The translations under genes were made by a program, and so were the position numbers. A stretch of DNA of 64,000 bases from Sthenelais limicola (lineage: Eukaryota > Annelida > Polychaeta > Phyllodocida > Sigalionidae), in the NCBI GenBank assembly GCA_942159475.1, contig OW804096.1, forward strand, positions 46,065,744-46,129,743. The letters are read 5' to 3'. Below are positions 34,694-46,316 of the stretch, one piece after another. Each line of letters opens with the position of its first letter. Position 1 is the first letter of the stretch. Under the pieces are notes generated by a model. It was not told where the DNA came from and made no database searches. It saw only the letters and a program-made list of their open reading frames with translations.

Positions 34694-34737
34694 ATTCCGA
34701 CACAGAACTCAAGGCTCCTTGAGTTCTGTGATTCCGA
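34694..34737. mobile_element. Micropalindrome insertion 5, with 7-bp duplication attccga
   Basis: The insert 34701-34730 (30 bp) is a perfect hairpin: arms cacagaactcaagg / ccttgagttctgtg around CT. Exact copies of attccga flank it (34694-34700, 34731-34737). Its termini CACAG/CTGTG differ from the CAACGAG set. Confidence 0.78.
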
Positions 34738-36307
34738 GTAGCCGCACCTCCCATGCCAATCCTAAAGAGCCTTGACTAGATGCAGGACCGACTATGTATA
34801 TGCGGTGGTATTGACAGGCAGGGGCTGCTGGTTATCCATCCATGTCCCACGCAGGATCATGTCGTATAACACGCTCCACTGCTCCCTGAGTCTGTTTCAT
34901 TCAAATCTGCGAGTCGCAAGGCTCCACAAGTCTTAATGCATCACAACTCGGATCAAAGAACTACCATTCATTCTTAATGCTAAGCTAAGCAAGAAGAAAA
35001 CTCCCAGCGTTGAGATAAGTTGTCGAACTGTCTACTCATCAATATGTATTATGTTATATCAACGAGGATAGATTGAAGGTTATATTTATGTTCGGCTTGA
35101 GCATTAAGAATCTAGTAATGTCTAAGAATTGCTTCTTTATAGTTATTTATTTTCCTGTGTGGCTTTTATGAATGCGTCTGGAGGTATCTTTGTGTGAGTG
35201 GGGCAAATCCCAGGGTTTGACGTGCGACTGAGCTGGAGTGGATGTTAAATGATAATTGTTGTTTGTCCTTCGCTCTGGATCGATATTCTTGTCCTTTCTT
35301 GAACCGCGAGGGTCAGGATTAGAAAAAATAAAGTCGGAGTGTATACATACTTTAATTTTGGCCTTCCGCTTCCCTGCATCTTCATTTCCAATTACCCTTT
35401 TCCATTCCATACCTTTGGTTAGCTTGTGCACTAGTTTATTGAATGATCCTGTACCGAGCAACGCTGTACTTCAGTGGAAGTCACCAATTACTTAGCAAAG
35501 AACCAATAGAAGATCTGCTATTTAAGGCAAACTAGAAGATATGTGATAAAGTGTAGGAAAAGAAAGTTCAGTAAGACGAAATAGTGTGTACTAGTAGTAT
35601 CAGTAGTCTCGGGTTCAGATGATCAAATTCAGGCAGACTGTTGGTATTTTGATGTTTCTTATCAACTGAGATCCTGTATGGGCTTACATACCAAGTTTTC
35701 AGTACCCTCCACATGGGCCGATAAAACAAATCGTGTCTCTACCCTTTGATTTCTCCTAGTTTCTCTGATGTTAACCACTCACGCTAATCTTCACCTTTGG
35801 CTCTGATTTAATTTTCTCATTCCTAAAGTGATCATACTTTCATTCATCCTTCGGCCCATTAATAAATAATTCCTTTAGTTCTCTTATTGTTTATCCAATT
35901 CTCCTTTCTTTGATGTCATTGGACTAACACAGTATGAATTGTAGTTTAGTTCCCAATTTTTTCTTTTTACTACTTTGACTTTTTGAGTTCACCCTTCTTT
36001 TATAATGATAGACCTCTATGTAGTCTCGCCTTGCCATGGGAACAGGCCTTCACCCATGCCTGTTTCTGGTCGCTGGCTTGTTTGTAGTTGGAAATAGGAT
36101 CCTAGCTTGTTGTGTACATATATGTTTGTGAATGCTGATAATGGCTTGACTAGAACTCACAACCCCCACCTCCCCGTACCTGCCTCCGCCTTCAACATTG
36201 TCACCATATCCCTCAAACAAGTGAATTCCAGACACCCAACACACCCCTCCAGCCGCCAGCCCTCACTCCTATTCTGTCCCTAGACTCACTTAGCACCCCT
36301 CGTCCCC

Positions 36308-36308
<1 letters not shown>
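34738..36308. other. No recognised gene
   Basis: Non-coding DNA with pyrimidine-rich stretches towards the right. Nothing recognisable. Confidence 0.4.
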
Positions 36309-36342
<34 letters not shown>

Positions 36343-36383
36343 GTCTGTCTCTCTCTCTCTCTCTTTCTCTTTCTCTTTCTCTT

Positions 36384-36417
<34 letters not shown>

Positions 36418-36480
36418 ATTTACTCATTCTCTCCACTCTCTCAATGTCTCTGTCTCACACACATTCTCTCTCTCAATCTC
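36309..36480. repeat. Compound (GT)n-(CT)n microsatellite
   Basis: A GT run at about 36309-36342 passes into CT/CTTT repeats to about 36418 and degenerates to about 36480. Several overlapping open frames here are low-complexity artefacts. Confidence 0.95.
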
Positions 36481-38219
36481 TTTCTACCCCTCCCCCAGAC
36501 TCTCCTTCTCTTTCTACCCATCTCCTCCTACTCTCCATGCACTCACACATGGTCATTTAAAAAACCTGGAAGATAGTAGAAATATTATCCGGAAGCTGAG
36601 GTCGTCTGGTCAAACTGCCTTCGACGTCTTAGTAAACCTGGATGAAGACTCTTTTGTTTTATGTGTGTGTCTACGAATAAGTATGCAAATTGAAATATTC
36701 AGTACAGGAAATTCGTAGCCGTCTTTTCGAGTTTTTGATCCAGTATTGGCTCAATATCAATGCCAAACTATGGCAGATATATTCTTAAGTTTACGTCGTA
36801 AAGAAAAATATATTTAAAATCATTATCTAAATGTAAGATTAGTTTAAATGATATGTATAGCACTGCGACATCATTTCCGATAGTGTCAGGAAGTTACACT
36901 TATCAACATTAGAAATGCTAGTGTAATAACACCCAGTGATAAGGGAACAGAATAAATATTTAAGAAATGGTCGTAACCTTGTTGGACTCAGACATTCTTC
37001 TATGGGGAGAAGTTTTTATCTTTCACCTTTTCTAGAAATGGATATGTGTTTTACAACTTTTTCCCTTTCTGGGATGAGTTTGTTTTATCTTTCTAGTACA
37101 TCCTCAAACCTTATTGTATGTCCTTGCGTACTACAGCTTTAAAAAATGAAATTTTGGAGAAAAAAAAACACAATGCTGGAGGGGAAAATATACAACGAGT
37201 ATCTAGACAGAATGGAAATAGAAATACTGCTTATGATATGACCTTTCTCTGCTAATATGACCTTTGAGATCAGATAAGATGTTACGTCTTCTCCGCCCGA
37301 AAGATAAAATACGGATGTATTTATAGATAACTGTTTCTTTCCTTCCTTGACTGCTGAGTCCTTCTAGTTCTGATTAGTAATCTCTAGTGAGATCTTCAGT
37401 GTCACTTGAACCTTCATTCTGTTCGAGTTGCTAAGTAATGCTTGAAACACCCCCACCCACCCCACACCACAAAACATGGGAGGAAAAGTCATATGTAATT
37501 TGATCCTGACGGATCCAAACCGTTATATTTGAATGCAGATGTGCTGTATAAAAGAGCCATTTAAAAGAAAATTGGTGAAATCGATTAGGATATGGAAGAT
37601 ATTCCCGAGTGGTAGTATAGGACTAGGAGGGAGTCAGGGAGAGGGAAGTTCACTATGCACAAGTGGATAGAGGTAAAAGTTTGAGTGTTGGAGAGAGTGC
37701 TGACACGCTGATGTAGAGGCTGCACATGGAGAGTGGACGGTTACCATGCATCATTCATATCCACCAGGGATGAAAGAAGCCACAGGGTTAGGCCTGCAGC
37801 CAGGATCCTGTTTTATTTAAAAGCCATGCCTCCACTTTTCTCACATCTGCCCCGTCCAAGGTATCACATAGCAGTCAGTACTTCCAGACGCCACCATAAT
37901 ACCCTTCCCAGATTTTCCCTCTATTCACTCCTCTGCCTTTTTCTGAAATGCAAAACAGATAATTATTGGTCACATTTCTTCGTTCGGTTTTCTTGTCTCT
38001 TTTTAAATCTACCCAAAATCCCACAACCTCACTTTGTGTCTTCAGTCTATGCCCAAAGATGAGACGGTCCCTTCAAAAGGAGGGAAAGCTTAAAAGCTGG
38101 CATAATTCCGTTAAGACTGCAAACTGTCATTATAATCCCATTAGAACGCTTAGTCCTAGGCCAGGACAGCGATTAGGGAAGTAGGCGTCCAATCTCTGAC
38201 ATACCAATGTGATCTGAGT
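36481..38219. other. No recognised gene
   Basis: Non-coding DNA. Open stretches at 37733-38184 show no domain and no supporting splice pattern. Confidence 0.4.
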
Positions 38220-38320
38220 TCTCTCTCTCTCTCTGTCTCTCTCTCTCTCTCTCTGTCTCTGTCTCTCTCCCCCCCCCCCCTCCCTCTCTGCCTCTCTCCC
38301 CCCCCCCCCTCCCCTCTCTG
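38220..38320. repeat. (CT)n/(C)n low-complexity tract
   Basis: CT and CTGTCT units alternate with two long C-runs (about 38270-38281 and 38298-38310). Confidence 0.95.
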
Positions 38321-39390
38321 CTGCCTGACGGAGCCCCTATCAGGTTCACAAGTGGAAATGATCACAAACAATCGCACCATTGTGAACGTACAGGCCTGCA
38401 TGTACCGGTGTCAATATGTACGGGCGCTCCAGACACATGAAAATTTAATAAAAACGTTTACCTCTTGCACTATACACAAGTCCCACATTCCTTTCGAGTT
38501 GCGAATTGCTTCACTTCATTGAAATGTGCCAAGACCCTTCTAGGTGGAGAAAGAGGTTGTAGGGGGTGACATGATGTGGGGTGTAGTGGCGCTAACTTTG
38601 ATGCCTGGCCCAAATCTTATCTGTTGTCATCATCTGGGCCATGTGTATACATGTACATGCATCCTCTATATATGATAGCCATGCACATGCTTCCCGTTAT
38701 ATTGTCTGGGTTTATATGCCTTCTTTGCTTGGCATGTAATTGAGTCTGGGACACATATATATTGTCGAATAAGTAACAACAGAAAATATTATAGAATAAC
38801 TTTGGCCTGGAATGCAACTGATGGATGGCTATTCAAATCGTAGACCCAAATATGGCCCGAGAAAATCATGAGATTTTGATCCAATGGCAATGTTATCCCA
38901 CACTCCTTCAGCAGCCCCCTATCATTTTTAAGAGATAAATTTTATAATGGTTACATTGTACAGACAAATGCCTTGTTTGCAGTAGTCCTGAGGCATTGTA
39001 GAGACATGGGAGGACAAAGGGGGTTTCCCTGTAATTAATCTCAGGATTCGAGTTGTGGTGGTTACCACATTCATGTGTTATGTATTGTTGCCCGCTGCAC
39101 TGAGATTAATACATTTGCTTTGAACGTGTACCCATTTTGACTCTACACCCATTTAATGCTGATATATTAGCCCATTTGTAACAGCAAGATCTCCAGGCGC
39201 GGTCTGTGATGGAAGGAGTTAGTCCCACTTGGTCAGATTTCATTCAGGTTTACTACACGTTATTTCTGCCCTGCTAATAGTTGTCAAAACATTTGTGTAG
39301 CTTAGGAATGCATGTAGCTTTTCATTGTATCATAGACTGGGCATTCTTTTAACCTTCGCTGACCATAACGTTCACAGTTTTTGATGTTCC
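38321..39390. other. No recognised gene
   Basis: Non-coding DNA; nothing recognised. Confidence 0.4.
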
Positions 39391-39538
39391 CAGTCAGGTT
39401 CAGAAGGCAGTTTTGGACCCCTACGTTTTAGGGGTCATTAGCACTTTTAGCCTTAGTCTTAGCAACGAGACAAGAACTATAGTCTCGTTGGTCTTAGCCT
39501 TGTGGTTAAGCTTTTCGCTGGATGTGGAATCGAGGAAT
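39391..39538. repeat. Dispersed repeat, copy 1 (inverted copy at 62232-62343)
   Basis: About 120 bp from ggttcagaaggcag to gtggaatcgagg match the reverse complement of 62232-62343 with few differences. The main difference is a 28-bp micropalindrome plus 7-bp duplication present only here. The repeat has its own small dyad (gacccct...aggggtc). Confidence 0.88.
39456..39497. mobile_element. Micropalindrome insertion 6, with 7-bp duplication gtcttag and a known empty site
   Basis: The insert 39463-39490 (28 bp) has ends caacgaga / tctcgttg and lies between exact gtcttag copies (39456-39462, 39491-39497). The related repeat at 62232-62343 has a single gtcttag (reverse complement at 62272-62278) and no insert, so the pair shows a filled and an empty site. 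Confidence 0.85.
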
Positions 39539-40789
39539 GTTGCCATCTGGTCCTGACAGTGACTGTTCCACAATGTGAACAGTTGAATTAAAGGAAGAAT
39601 GGACAGGAAAGTTGAGAAAATGACTTATCATTATTTATGTATAGATCTATAGATACACATTTAAAAATATGTTTATTTCGATCCCTATACTGCTATCAAA
39701 GTTTAGATCTAAATGATGTCCAAATTTCAGGTCAGATCATGAGTACAAATGTTCATTGAACTTCATCCGTAATCCCATCTTTGATTAATTGCAAAATACA
39801 AAATTTAAGCCTGGCTGTTGTAAATAATTGAGGTATGGTTTTATTGCGTGCCCACGTGTAGTCTTATTCCATCATTCATTGCCACCTACATTTCCGCTCT
39901 TGTGGGGTATATTATCTGCCTAACATTTTTTATGGTCTCCGTTTTCTACTCGTTCTTTTGCATTTTAATCAATCAATCAGGTGTCATATCTTTCGGCGTA
40001 GGCGATTATGTCTCTTCATCTCTCACGGTTCCTGGTCCTCTGAATTATGGCTGTCACCTTCTCTCTTGCTATTATAAACCCAAGACCTGCCTATTAATTT
40101 CATTCTTTATCACCCAATATTTCCTATTCCTATGGTCGTGAATAAATAAACAACAACAAAAAAACTTTATCTCTCAGTGTCTTATTGGGTATTGTGTCTA
40201 TCTTATACCATCCTGATTTCCTATTGTTTACAAGATGTTCCTGGGACTCTTTTCTCATTACATGTATGTCCATTGCTTGTTGATTCTTCATGTTGTTTAA
40301 TGATTTCCTTTTTGTCTTTGCATTTTCCCGTTTTCTTTGGTGATTTATGTAGATGAAATATTTTTGTAGGAACCACACTTAAACAATGAAAATGTGGGTG
40401 AGGTATTAGTTTCTATCACTTCAACCTTACAATATTCACACTCCAAATTGTTGATAAGAATTTCCTGCACAAAAAGCTGGGATTTTTCACTCAGTCCTCA
40501 GAAAATAGTTGTATGATTCACACAAGAGTTTTATACTATGTAATTCTTTTGAGGGAAAAAATGTATATTTAATGATGAGTTTGTACCTGGAAGTCAAATA
40601 GTTTCTGATACTCAAAGTAACAGGAAGATTTGATGTGGGGAAATTTCTCTGAAACTTTGTATCCAAACAACCTCCTAGAGAGGTGGAGACTACATGTATT
40701 ACTACCGACCGTAATCATAGAATTGAGTTCCACTGTTAATATTTATTTTCATTTTCAAGATCAACTCAGTAATGATCTGTACCTCCGCC

Positions 40790-40820
<31 letters not shown>

Positions 40821-42039
40821 ACACTTTTATTAGATAAAATATCATCGTTTATCGCATCTTTAGACTTGGACAAAAGTTGGCTCAGTCGATCTATAAGACT
40901 GCGTGTATGGATACTTTTCAAAACATTATAAACATTATTCCACATGTATATGGAACATGGATATGAGGTGACATTGTCTCAATCAAACCCGGATAGTTGA
41001 TAACCTACATATCCTAATGCATGAAGAAGGCAAAAGGATCTGGGAGTGAAAGAAACTTTTCCTCTGAGGAAGGATGAAGCTCGAGGTGACAAGATACTAG
41101 TCTTTCATTGCACGGCTGCCAGAAGTTTGCCCCATTGTTTACCCATCAATCTCGCTGTCTCGAAGATATTTCCTGTTCAGAAATGTCTTGAGATAATGAA
41201 GTCCCACTTCTTCTATAATTTACTGGCGTTTCTATCCAAACTTAGACCTCAGAGTTTCTTTTCTTCTGAGCCTAGACGGATTAGCTGCTACAATGCTACA
41301 GCGAATAAGTGCCAAGTTATTTGGATGTAATTATTATAGAGAATGCATGTTTATAATGTGTCATCTCTCAATTGTTTTATCGATTCATGCCCCCCTACAA
41401 TACTATACCTGGATCCCACCCACCCCGCACTACTACTTTGCTATTGATTATGCATTGCGATCTCTCTCATTGAGCTTGCATTAGAAAGTCTTAAGAAATA
41501 AAGGGTTTGCAGGCGTGATACAAGCAGGGCCCTGGGCCTTGTCAACCTACTCACTGATCCAAGCGACATGTGTTTTGCAGGGGAAGAGACGAAGGTTTCT
41601 CGTGTCAAATACCCCATCTGGTTCGGTCGTAAATCACTCGGTAACCCAGAATATTATGGTAACACCCAAGATAGAAATATCGGGGGTAAACTTAGGAATG
41701 GGCTGTACTGCCCGTTATAATATTATGGGGTCATTCTCCACTAAAATAGTTCACAGTTCACAGTCTCTTTGTCTTTGACATTCCTTCTCTCATTTTCTCT
41801 CTTCAATCTCTCTTTGTCTGGACACTGCCCAGAAATGTCACATCAATGTGCCTGGGGTCCCTCTGTTTTCGACCCTCATATGTGAACTCCCGACTGTCAT
41901 ATGTGTCGTTTTCCTGAGAATCTTGTCTCCAAAAAATATCCTCCCCTCCTTCCTGCCCTCGCTTCATACTTCACGACACATTTAGGTCCGTGATAGGGAA
42001 GCACGTAAAGCGTGTGTTGGTCGAGATTGAAGGAAGGAA
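39539..42039. other. No recognised gene; one (C)n(AC)n tract
   Basis: Non-coding DNA. A C-run followed by AC repeats lies at about 40789-40825. No exon recognised. Confidence 0.4.
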
Positions 42040-42078
42040 GTTAAAGCAACGAGTATAAATTATACTCGTTGGTTAAAG
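42040..42078. mobile_element. Micropalindrome insertion 7, with 7-bp duplication gttaaag
   Basis: The insert 42047-42071 (25 bp) is a near-perfect palindrome with arms caacgagtataa / ttatactcgttg. Exact gttaaag copies flank it. It sits 14 bp left of the hAT-like element. Confidence 0.78.
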
Positions 42079-42091
42079 TAAAGAGGATAGT

Positions 42092-43261
42092 CAGGGTTCA
42101 CGAAACGTGGTCATCATGCACTCGCCCACAGGACTAGTAGAGTATAAAAAACACTAGTCCTTATAGAAATCTGGTAGTCCTTACAATATCCTCAGCATTT
42201 TTCAGCATCTTTTGTTGCAAGGTAGAGGCAGGGGCAGGGGGCTGACTAATGTATTGAATAACATTTAAAATACCTCATAATTGATAGAAACCAAAGAATA
42301 GAGAATCTATTCATTCATGTTAAATATTATATATAAACAAACACAGGATCTCCGCCACGCCTTGGGGCGAAAGAATTTCAAGCTTTTCCAGGCCCATTTT
42401 AGTGAATTTCCAGGCCAATATCAATGCTTTATCAGAACCAAGATGATAGGATCTGGGGGTTGTAAATATTGTTTTTCATAGGCCCATGATATATTTAACA
42501 AGTTTTATATTCATATTTTATATCCATCACCGTTTTTTTCAACTTTTACTTCATGAGTCACTCATTGGAGGGTCTGAGAGGGGCGAATTAGGGAAAGTGT
42601 ACAGTAAGAAACAGAATTTTGGAAAATTTCAAGGCCATTTAATTGATTCCAACAGGATTGAGTCCAACAGGATTCAAGGCTCATATAATTATTTCCAGGC
42701 CTTTCGACCAAAATGCCCATTTTCAAGGCTTTTCAAGGCCTTGAATTTATTTTGTCCAAATTCAAGGCTTTTCCCGCCCCGCGGAGACCCTGAAATATAC
42801 CTTTCCTTTATCTCTTCAAAAATTAAAAGATAAGTAAAATGAATACACATGAATAATGCATGAAGATAATCTTCAAAAATTTAAGTCTAAAGATGGCCCT
42901 GTCTGCTGAAGTTGACACGTTTGATGGCTGTCAATTCACTAATGCCAGAAATACCGACTTTGCCGCATCAAGGGCACTACTGCTAGAATCTTTGGATTAC
43001 ACCATTGCTCTGCGCTTCAAGGACATGCAGAGAGGTGTGGTACATGCAAGGAATTTTCCGCGCAAAAACGCATGATTAGAGCATTCATTTTAAACCTTAT
43101 AAATGCAATATTTCGGCAGGCGTTTAGAATAGGTAAAAAGGGTCTAAATTCCCCCAAAAATCTCCACTCGCCCACAGGATGAGTGGCCAGGTAGGATCTA
43201 CTAGTCCTTACCAAATTCTGGTCGCCTGGGGCGAGCGGGCGACCGTGTTTCGTGAACCCTG
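42092..43261. mobile_element. hAT-like non-autonomous element, TIR CAGGGTTCACGAAAC
   Basis: The left end CAGGGTTCACGAAACGTGG and the right end (reverse complement CAGGGTTCACGAAACACGG) form TIRs of about 23 bp enclosing 1170 bp. CAGGG-type ends are typical of hAT transposons, known to make 8-bp TSDs; here only ggatag is shared by the flanks, so the TSD is decayed. Subterminal segments (ctcgcccacagga...tagtcctta...tctggt) occur near both ends in the same orientation. An open stretch at 42860-43075 (...FAASRALLLESLDYTIALRF...) could be a transposase remnant but is not diagnostic. A second element is nested at 42344-42792. Confidence 0.75.
42344..42792. mobile_element. Nested element with imperfect TIR CAGGRTCTCCGC
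   Basis: Left caggatctccgcc and right (reverse complement) cagggtctccgcggggcg suggest degenerate TIRs around 449 bp. The interior repeats ttcaaggc / ttccaggc many times. No clean TSD and no ORF. It may be an old MITE inserted in, or forming part of, the surrounding hAT-like element. Confidence 0.5.
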
Positions 43262-43756
43262 GATAGGGTAAGTGATAACTTACATGCTTAAGGAACATAT
43301 GTGAAGAGAAAAAGATATGTCGTGAAATCTGTTATCATGCTATCTTTTGTAGGCAGAAACTCTGAACAAAATGTCGCAAACGGAAAATATCACTTTGTTT
43401 TTTCTTTTGTAATAAACTTAGCAGACGCCAACAGAATCCTAATAATTTTACCTTATACGGGATGGTTGAACGGTTATGTAGTATGACCCCCCTTGCCTAA
43501 GATAATAACTCTCATATTTCTTCAGAGGTAAAGCACGAAGGAGGCGAGGAAAAAACTTAAGTTCGCATTGGTGGAACGTATGGCGTAAATATAGCTTGTT
43601 ATAGATAGGGCGGAGGTGATAAGCTTACCAAAATCTAGACATCCTTGGACATGTGTAATAACTATGGCGCTTATCAAAGGACACATTCTGTGATTCTAAG
43701 GACCTCCTTCCAAACAACCACCTACAAAATAAGGAAAGAAACACGTATGACCTTGA
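43262..43756. other. No recognised gene
   Basis: Short non-coding stretch between the hAT-like element and micropalindrome 8. Confidence 0.4.
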
Positions 43757-43792
43757 CTCACTGCAACGGAAGTATAAACTCGTTGCTCACTG
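43757..43792. mobile_element. Micropalindrome insertion 8, with 7-bp duplication ctcactg
   Basis: The insert 43764-43785 (22 bp) has ends caacg / cgttg and an imperfect interior (gaagtataaact). Exact ctcactg copies flank it, and the match continues as ctcactgcaac because the following host bases happen to be caac. Confidence 0.65.
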
Positions 43793-45576
43793 CAACACCG
43801 TGTGCCTTCAGTTTCCAAACAGATACTGCATATATATAGAGACCCTTGGGTGATATACAGATGATGCAAGATGCTTACTGTTGCTAAGTGGTGTGCCTTA
43901 TGGTTGCTAATCCATATATCGTGTTGTGTGTGCATGATAAGAGATAAGAGCCCCTCCTTGTCTTATTGTGTACGCACATGCACAGGCAGGGGCATACTGG
44001 TAACTTAATGTTAACAACGTTGATGTTTTTTTTGTTTTTGTTTTAAATACAAGGTTGATGTTAATAACATCAGAGATTTCTGTTACTCTGACAGTGGATT
44101 CTCCCGAGACACAAAATGCCTCTCTACCTTGTGTTCATTCATTGGTCTATATTGTTAGGTGTGTCTGTCCAATGCTTTTATTATTTTCTGTATTTCCCTT
44201 CGACCAGCGACGTATCTAATTAATTCTGCCCTCTCTAGCTTCCTCTACGACCGCAGCTTTTCGAACCTTTTCCTGGTGAATGATTTATAATTCTCCGCCC
44301 CACCCCCACCCTCACCCTCCCTATTAATGGGGCAATGTTGGAGCTGAATACCAGTGCACCTGGGTGTTGTAGTAGCTCTGCCATATATCAACCAGGTGGA
44401 TAATGAAAATTGCATTCTTTGTGGATCCAAATGATACCACGTGTACTACCTTGGATAATAGATCAGGCCCTGTGTAAGGGGGTCGGTGTGGCAAGTGGGT
44501 TTTTTCAGTCATGTGTGTAGAGACCTACATTGTATGTAGCGACGCTGCGTGAGTAGGGGGTTGGGGGGGGGGGGGGGTGAGGGCTTAAATTCACTTGGGG
44601 GCGTAGAGCAATATTAGGTGGGGCATACTTAGATATGCCTCGGCAGATTGAATACGGGCGTCTGTTGTAGACTGGATTGGGAAAAGCCTTCAGGCCAATG
44701 AATCTTTACAACTGGTGGGAGGTTGGGATTTTTGAATCACAAAAGCTCTCATTTTCAGTCTGATTGGAATGTCTTGAAAATTGGGTCAGTGTCTCAGTTG
44801 GCTCTTATAGGGAATGTCCCATTCCCTCTTTTTAGGGGTAGAAGTGAGCTGAATAACTTGTATACAACTCTACATTTTAACATGAGTGAGCTTGGCCTTA
44901 TCGTGCGTATGCTCTCTATCGTCAGTTCCTTCACAGGAGTTCAAGTGGACGGTTGGATACCTTCCACGATCCTCACCCAGTAACTACATCCAGCTCTCTA
45001 AGGTGTATTGAATTTAATATTCTTCTCTGGACAATCATATTCTATTCCTTCAGAAAATTGTTTACATACTGTACAGGGCCCTGTTCCATATATACGGTTG
45101 TTAGCTGTTGTTGCTATAGTGTGTGTTTGGTCCCTTCCTCTGCCTCAAGCTGATCTCGTATCGTCGTATCCTTCCCCTCCCGATAACTCGAACCTGAAGT
45201 TTTGATGCAGCAGTTGTTGTGGGTGTGGCCGGATTTTCGCCTATACGGATTTTATTCTGCCTAAACTCGCAGACACTACATGTGTATGTTTTTGAATAGC
45301 TTTTTAATGTGATCAATGAGTTTAAAATGGAGTTTGATTTGAGTTTGATCAATGAGTTTAAAATGGAGTTTGATTACAATTTACAAGGTTCACATGGAGC
45401 TACGAAAAACATCAACTGTTGATTATGTCTTGCATTGTCTTGAAGCTAATACCTATGTTTCAGAGACATTCTATTTTCTAATAATGTCTCACTTATGTTA
45501 ATGATATAACTTGGTATGTAAGGAACCACATGTTTGTTACACATACTCTACTACGGGTTTTTTTTTATCTTTTCAG
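43793..45576. other. Upstream sequence of the 45986 gene; no exon identified
   Basis: Non-coding DNA with a G-run at about 44563-44577 and a 36-bp tandem duplication (gatcaatgagtttaaaatgg) at 45311-45376. Near the end, a pyrimidine tract leads into ttttcag at 45570-45576, a good splice acceptor. Confidence 0.45.
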
Positions 45577-45985
45577 ATATTCATTTAATGGACGTCCGAG
45601 AACTGTACTGAACAATTACTGCATAGTGAAGTGGACTGCCAAACTAATTTTGGGCAGAAAATCCTGTTCATGTTGAATCAAGTGTAATGAGGAGTCAAGA
45701 CAAAGACTAATATTCTACGTTGTAGCAACTCGGGTTTCAGTGGATTTACGCTTGTGTGATTTGCCCGAGTGTTCAGTGGTGGAGGACAGAGTGAGTGAGA
45801 GCTTTGCTAAGGAAGAAATATCAGCGAGTGACATGGTGGTGACTTGGCCGGCGACAGCGCCTCCTAGGCCCGTCAACAATCACATGTGATCTACGGTCTC
45901 ACAGCAGTCCCCCTTGTCGGTGAGGCTCGCAGTCTCAGTGCATTGCGCCTGGCTCACCCTCCACTAAACCGGACCACCCGCCCCG
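45577..45985 (+). other. 5' UTR of the TNRC18/BAHCC1-like gene (start of a non-first exon)
   Basis: The run of T's and ttttcag ending at 45576 predicts a 3' splice site, so an untranslated exon should lie upstream. The sequence becomes GC-rich towards the start codon. An in-frame stop (tga at 45887) precedes the ATG at 45986, which supports that start. Confidence 0.55.
45833..45889 (+). promoter_or_regulatory. Upstream ORF, 18 codons
   Basis: The ATG at 45833 opens an 18-codon reading frame ending at the tga at 45887-45889, in the same frame as the main ATG and 96 bp before it. Upstream ORFs of this kind often damp translation of the main frame; that role is inferred. Confidence 0.45.
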
Positions 45986-46316
45986 ATGGATGGCCGGCAT
46001 GATTTCTCCCCGCTCGATCGCGGCCGCTTCTTCTCCCCACACCATCACGGGACACAGCCGCATCATGGCCCTGGGCCGGGGCCTACACCACCGCCTCCTC
46101 CCCCACCACCGTCTGCCTCGCTCCTCAGCCCGTCAGGATTCCCCGACTCGGGCTCATTAGCCCGGCAGTCTCTAGTGGAACTTGCCCGGGCTAACTCGGC
46201 TACGCCTGGGGGTGGATTAGGCGGGCCCGGGAGTTTGGGACACGGGCGACTCTCCCCACTGAGTTTATCATACCAGAGTCGGTATCTACCTGGAGGCTTG
46301 CCGCTACATTCTCCCC
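45986..46316 (+). CDS. First coding exon of a TNRC18/BAHCC1-like gene
   Basis: The frame gives 110 codons plus one base, then a strong donor (gtaagt at 46317). The peptide begins MDGRHDFSP; human TNRC18 and BAHCC1 both begin MDGRDF. A His- and Pro-rich tract (HHH...PPPPPPPP, about 20-43) is followed by a Ser/Leu/Gly-rich region. GSLGHGRL...RYLPGGLPLHSP near the end resembles the BAHCC1 N-terminal arrangement GSLGHR...KYFPSPLPM. Those proteins are large nuclear chromatin factors with C-terminal Tudor/BAH modules that read histone marks; none of that part lies in this window. The composition is low-complexity, so the match rests on the N-terminal motif and a few spaced residues. Codon use is GC-rich, unlike the flanks. 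Read-through past the donor adds only a few residues before a stop, which supports splicing there. Confidence 0.55.

Noticed and set aside
33079..36576. Open frames rich in Ser-Leu or Arg-Glu repeats
   Set aside because: They are translations of CT and GT microsatellites.
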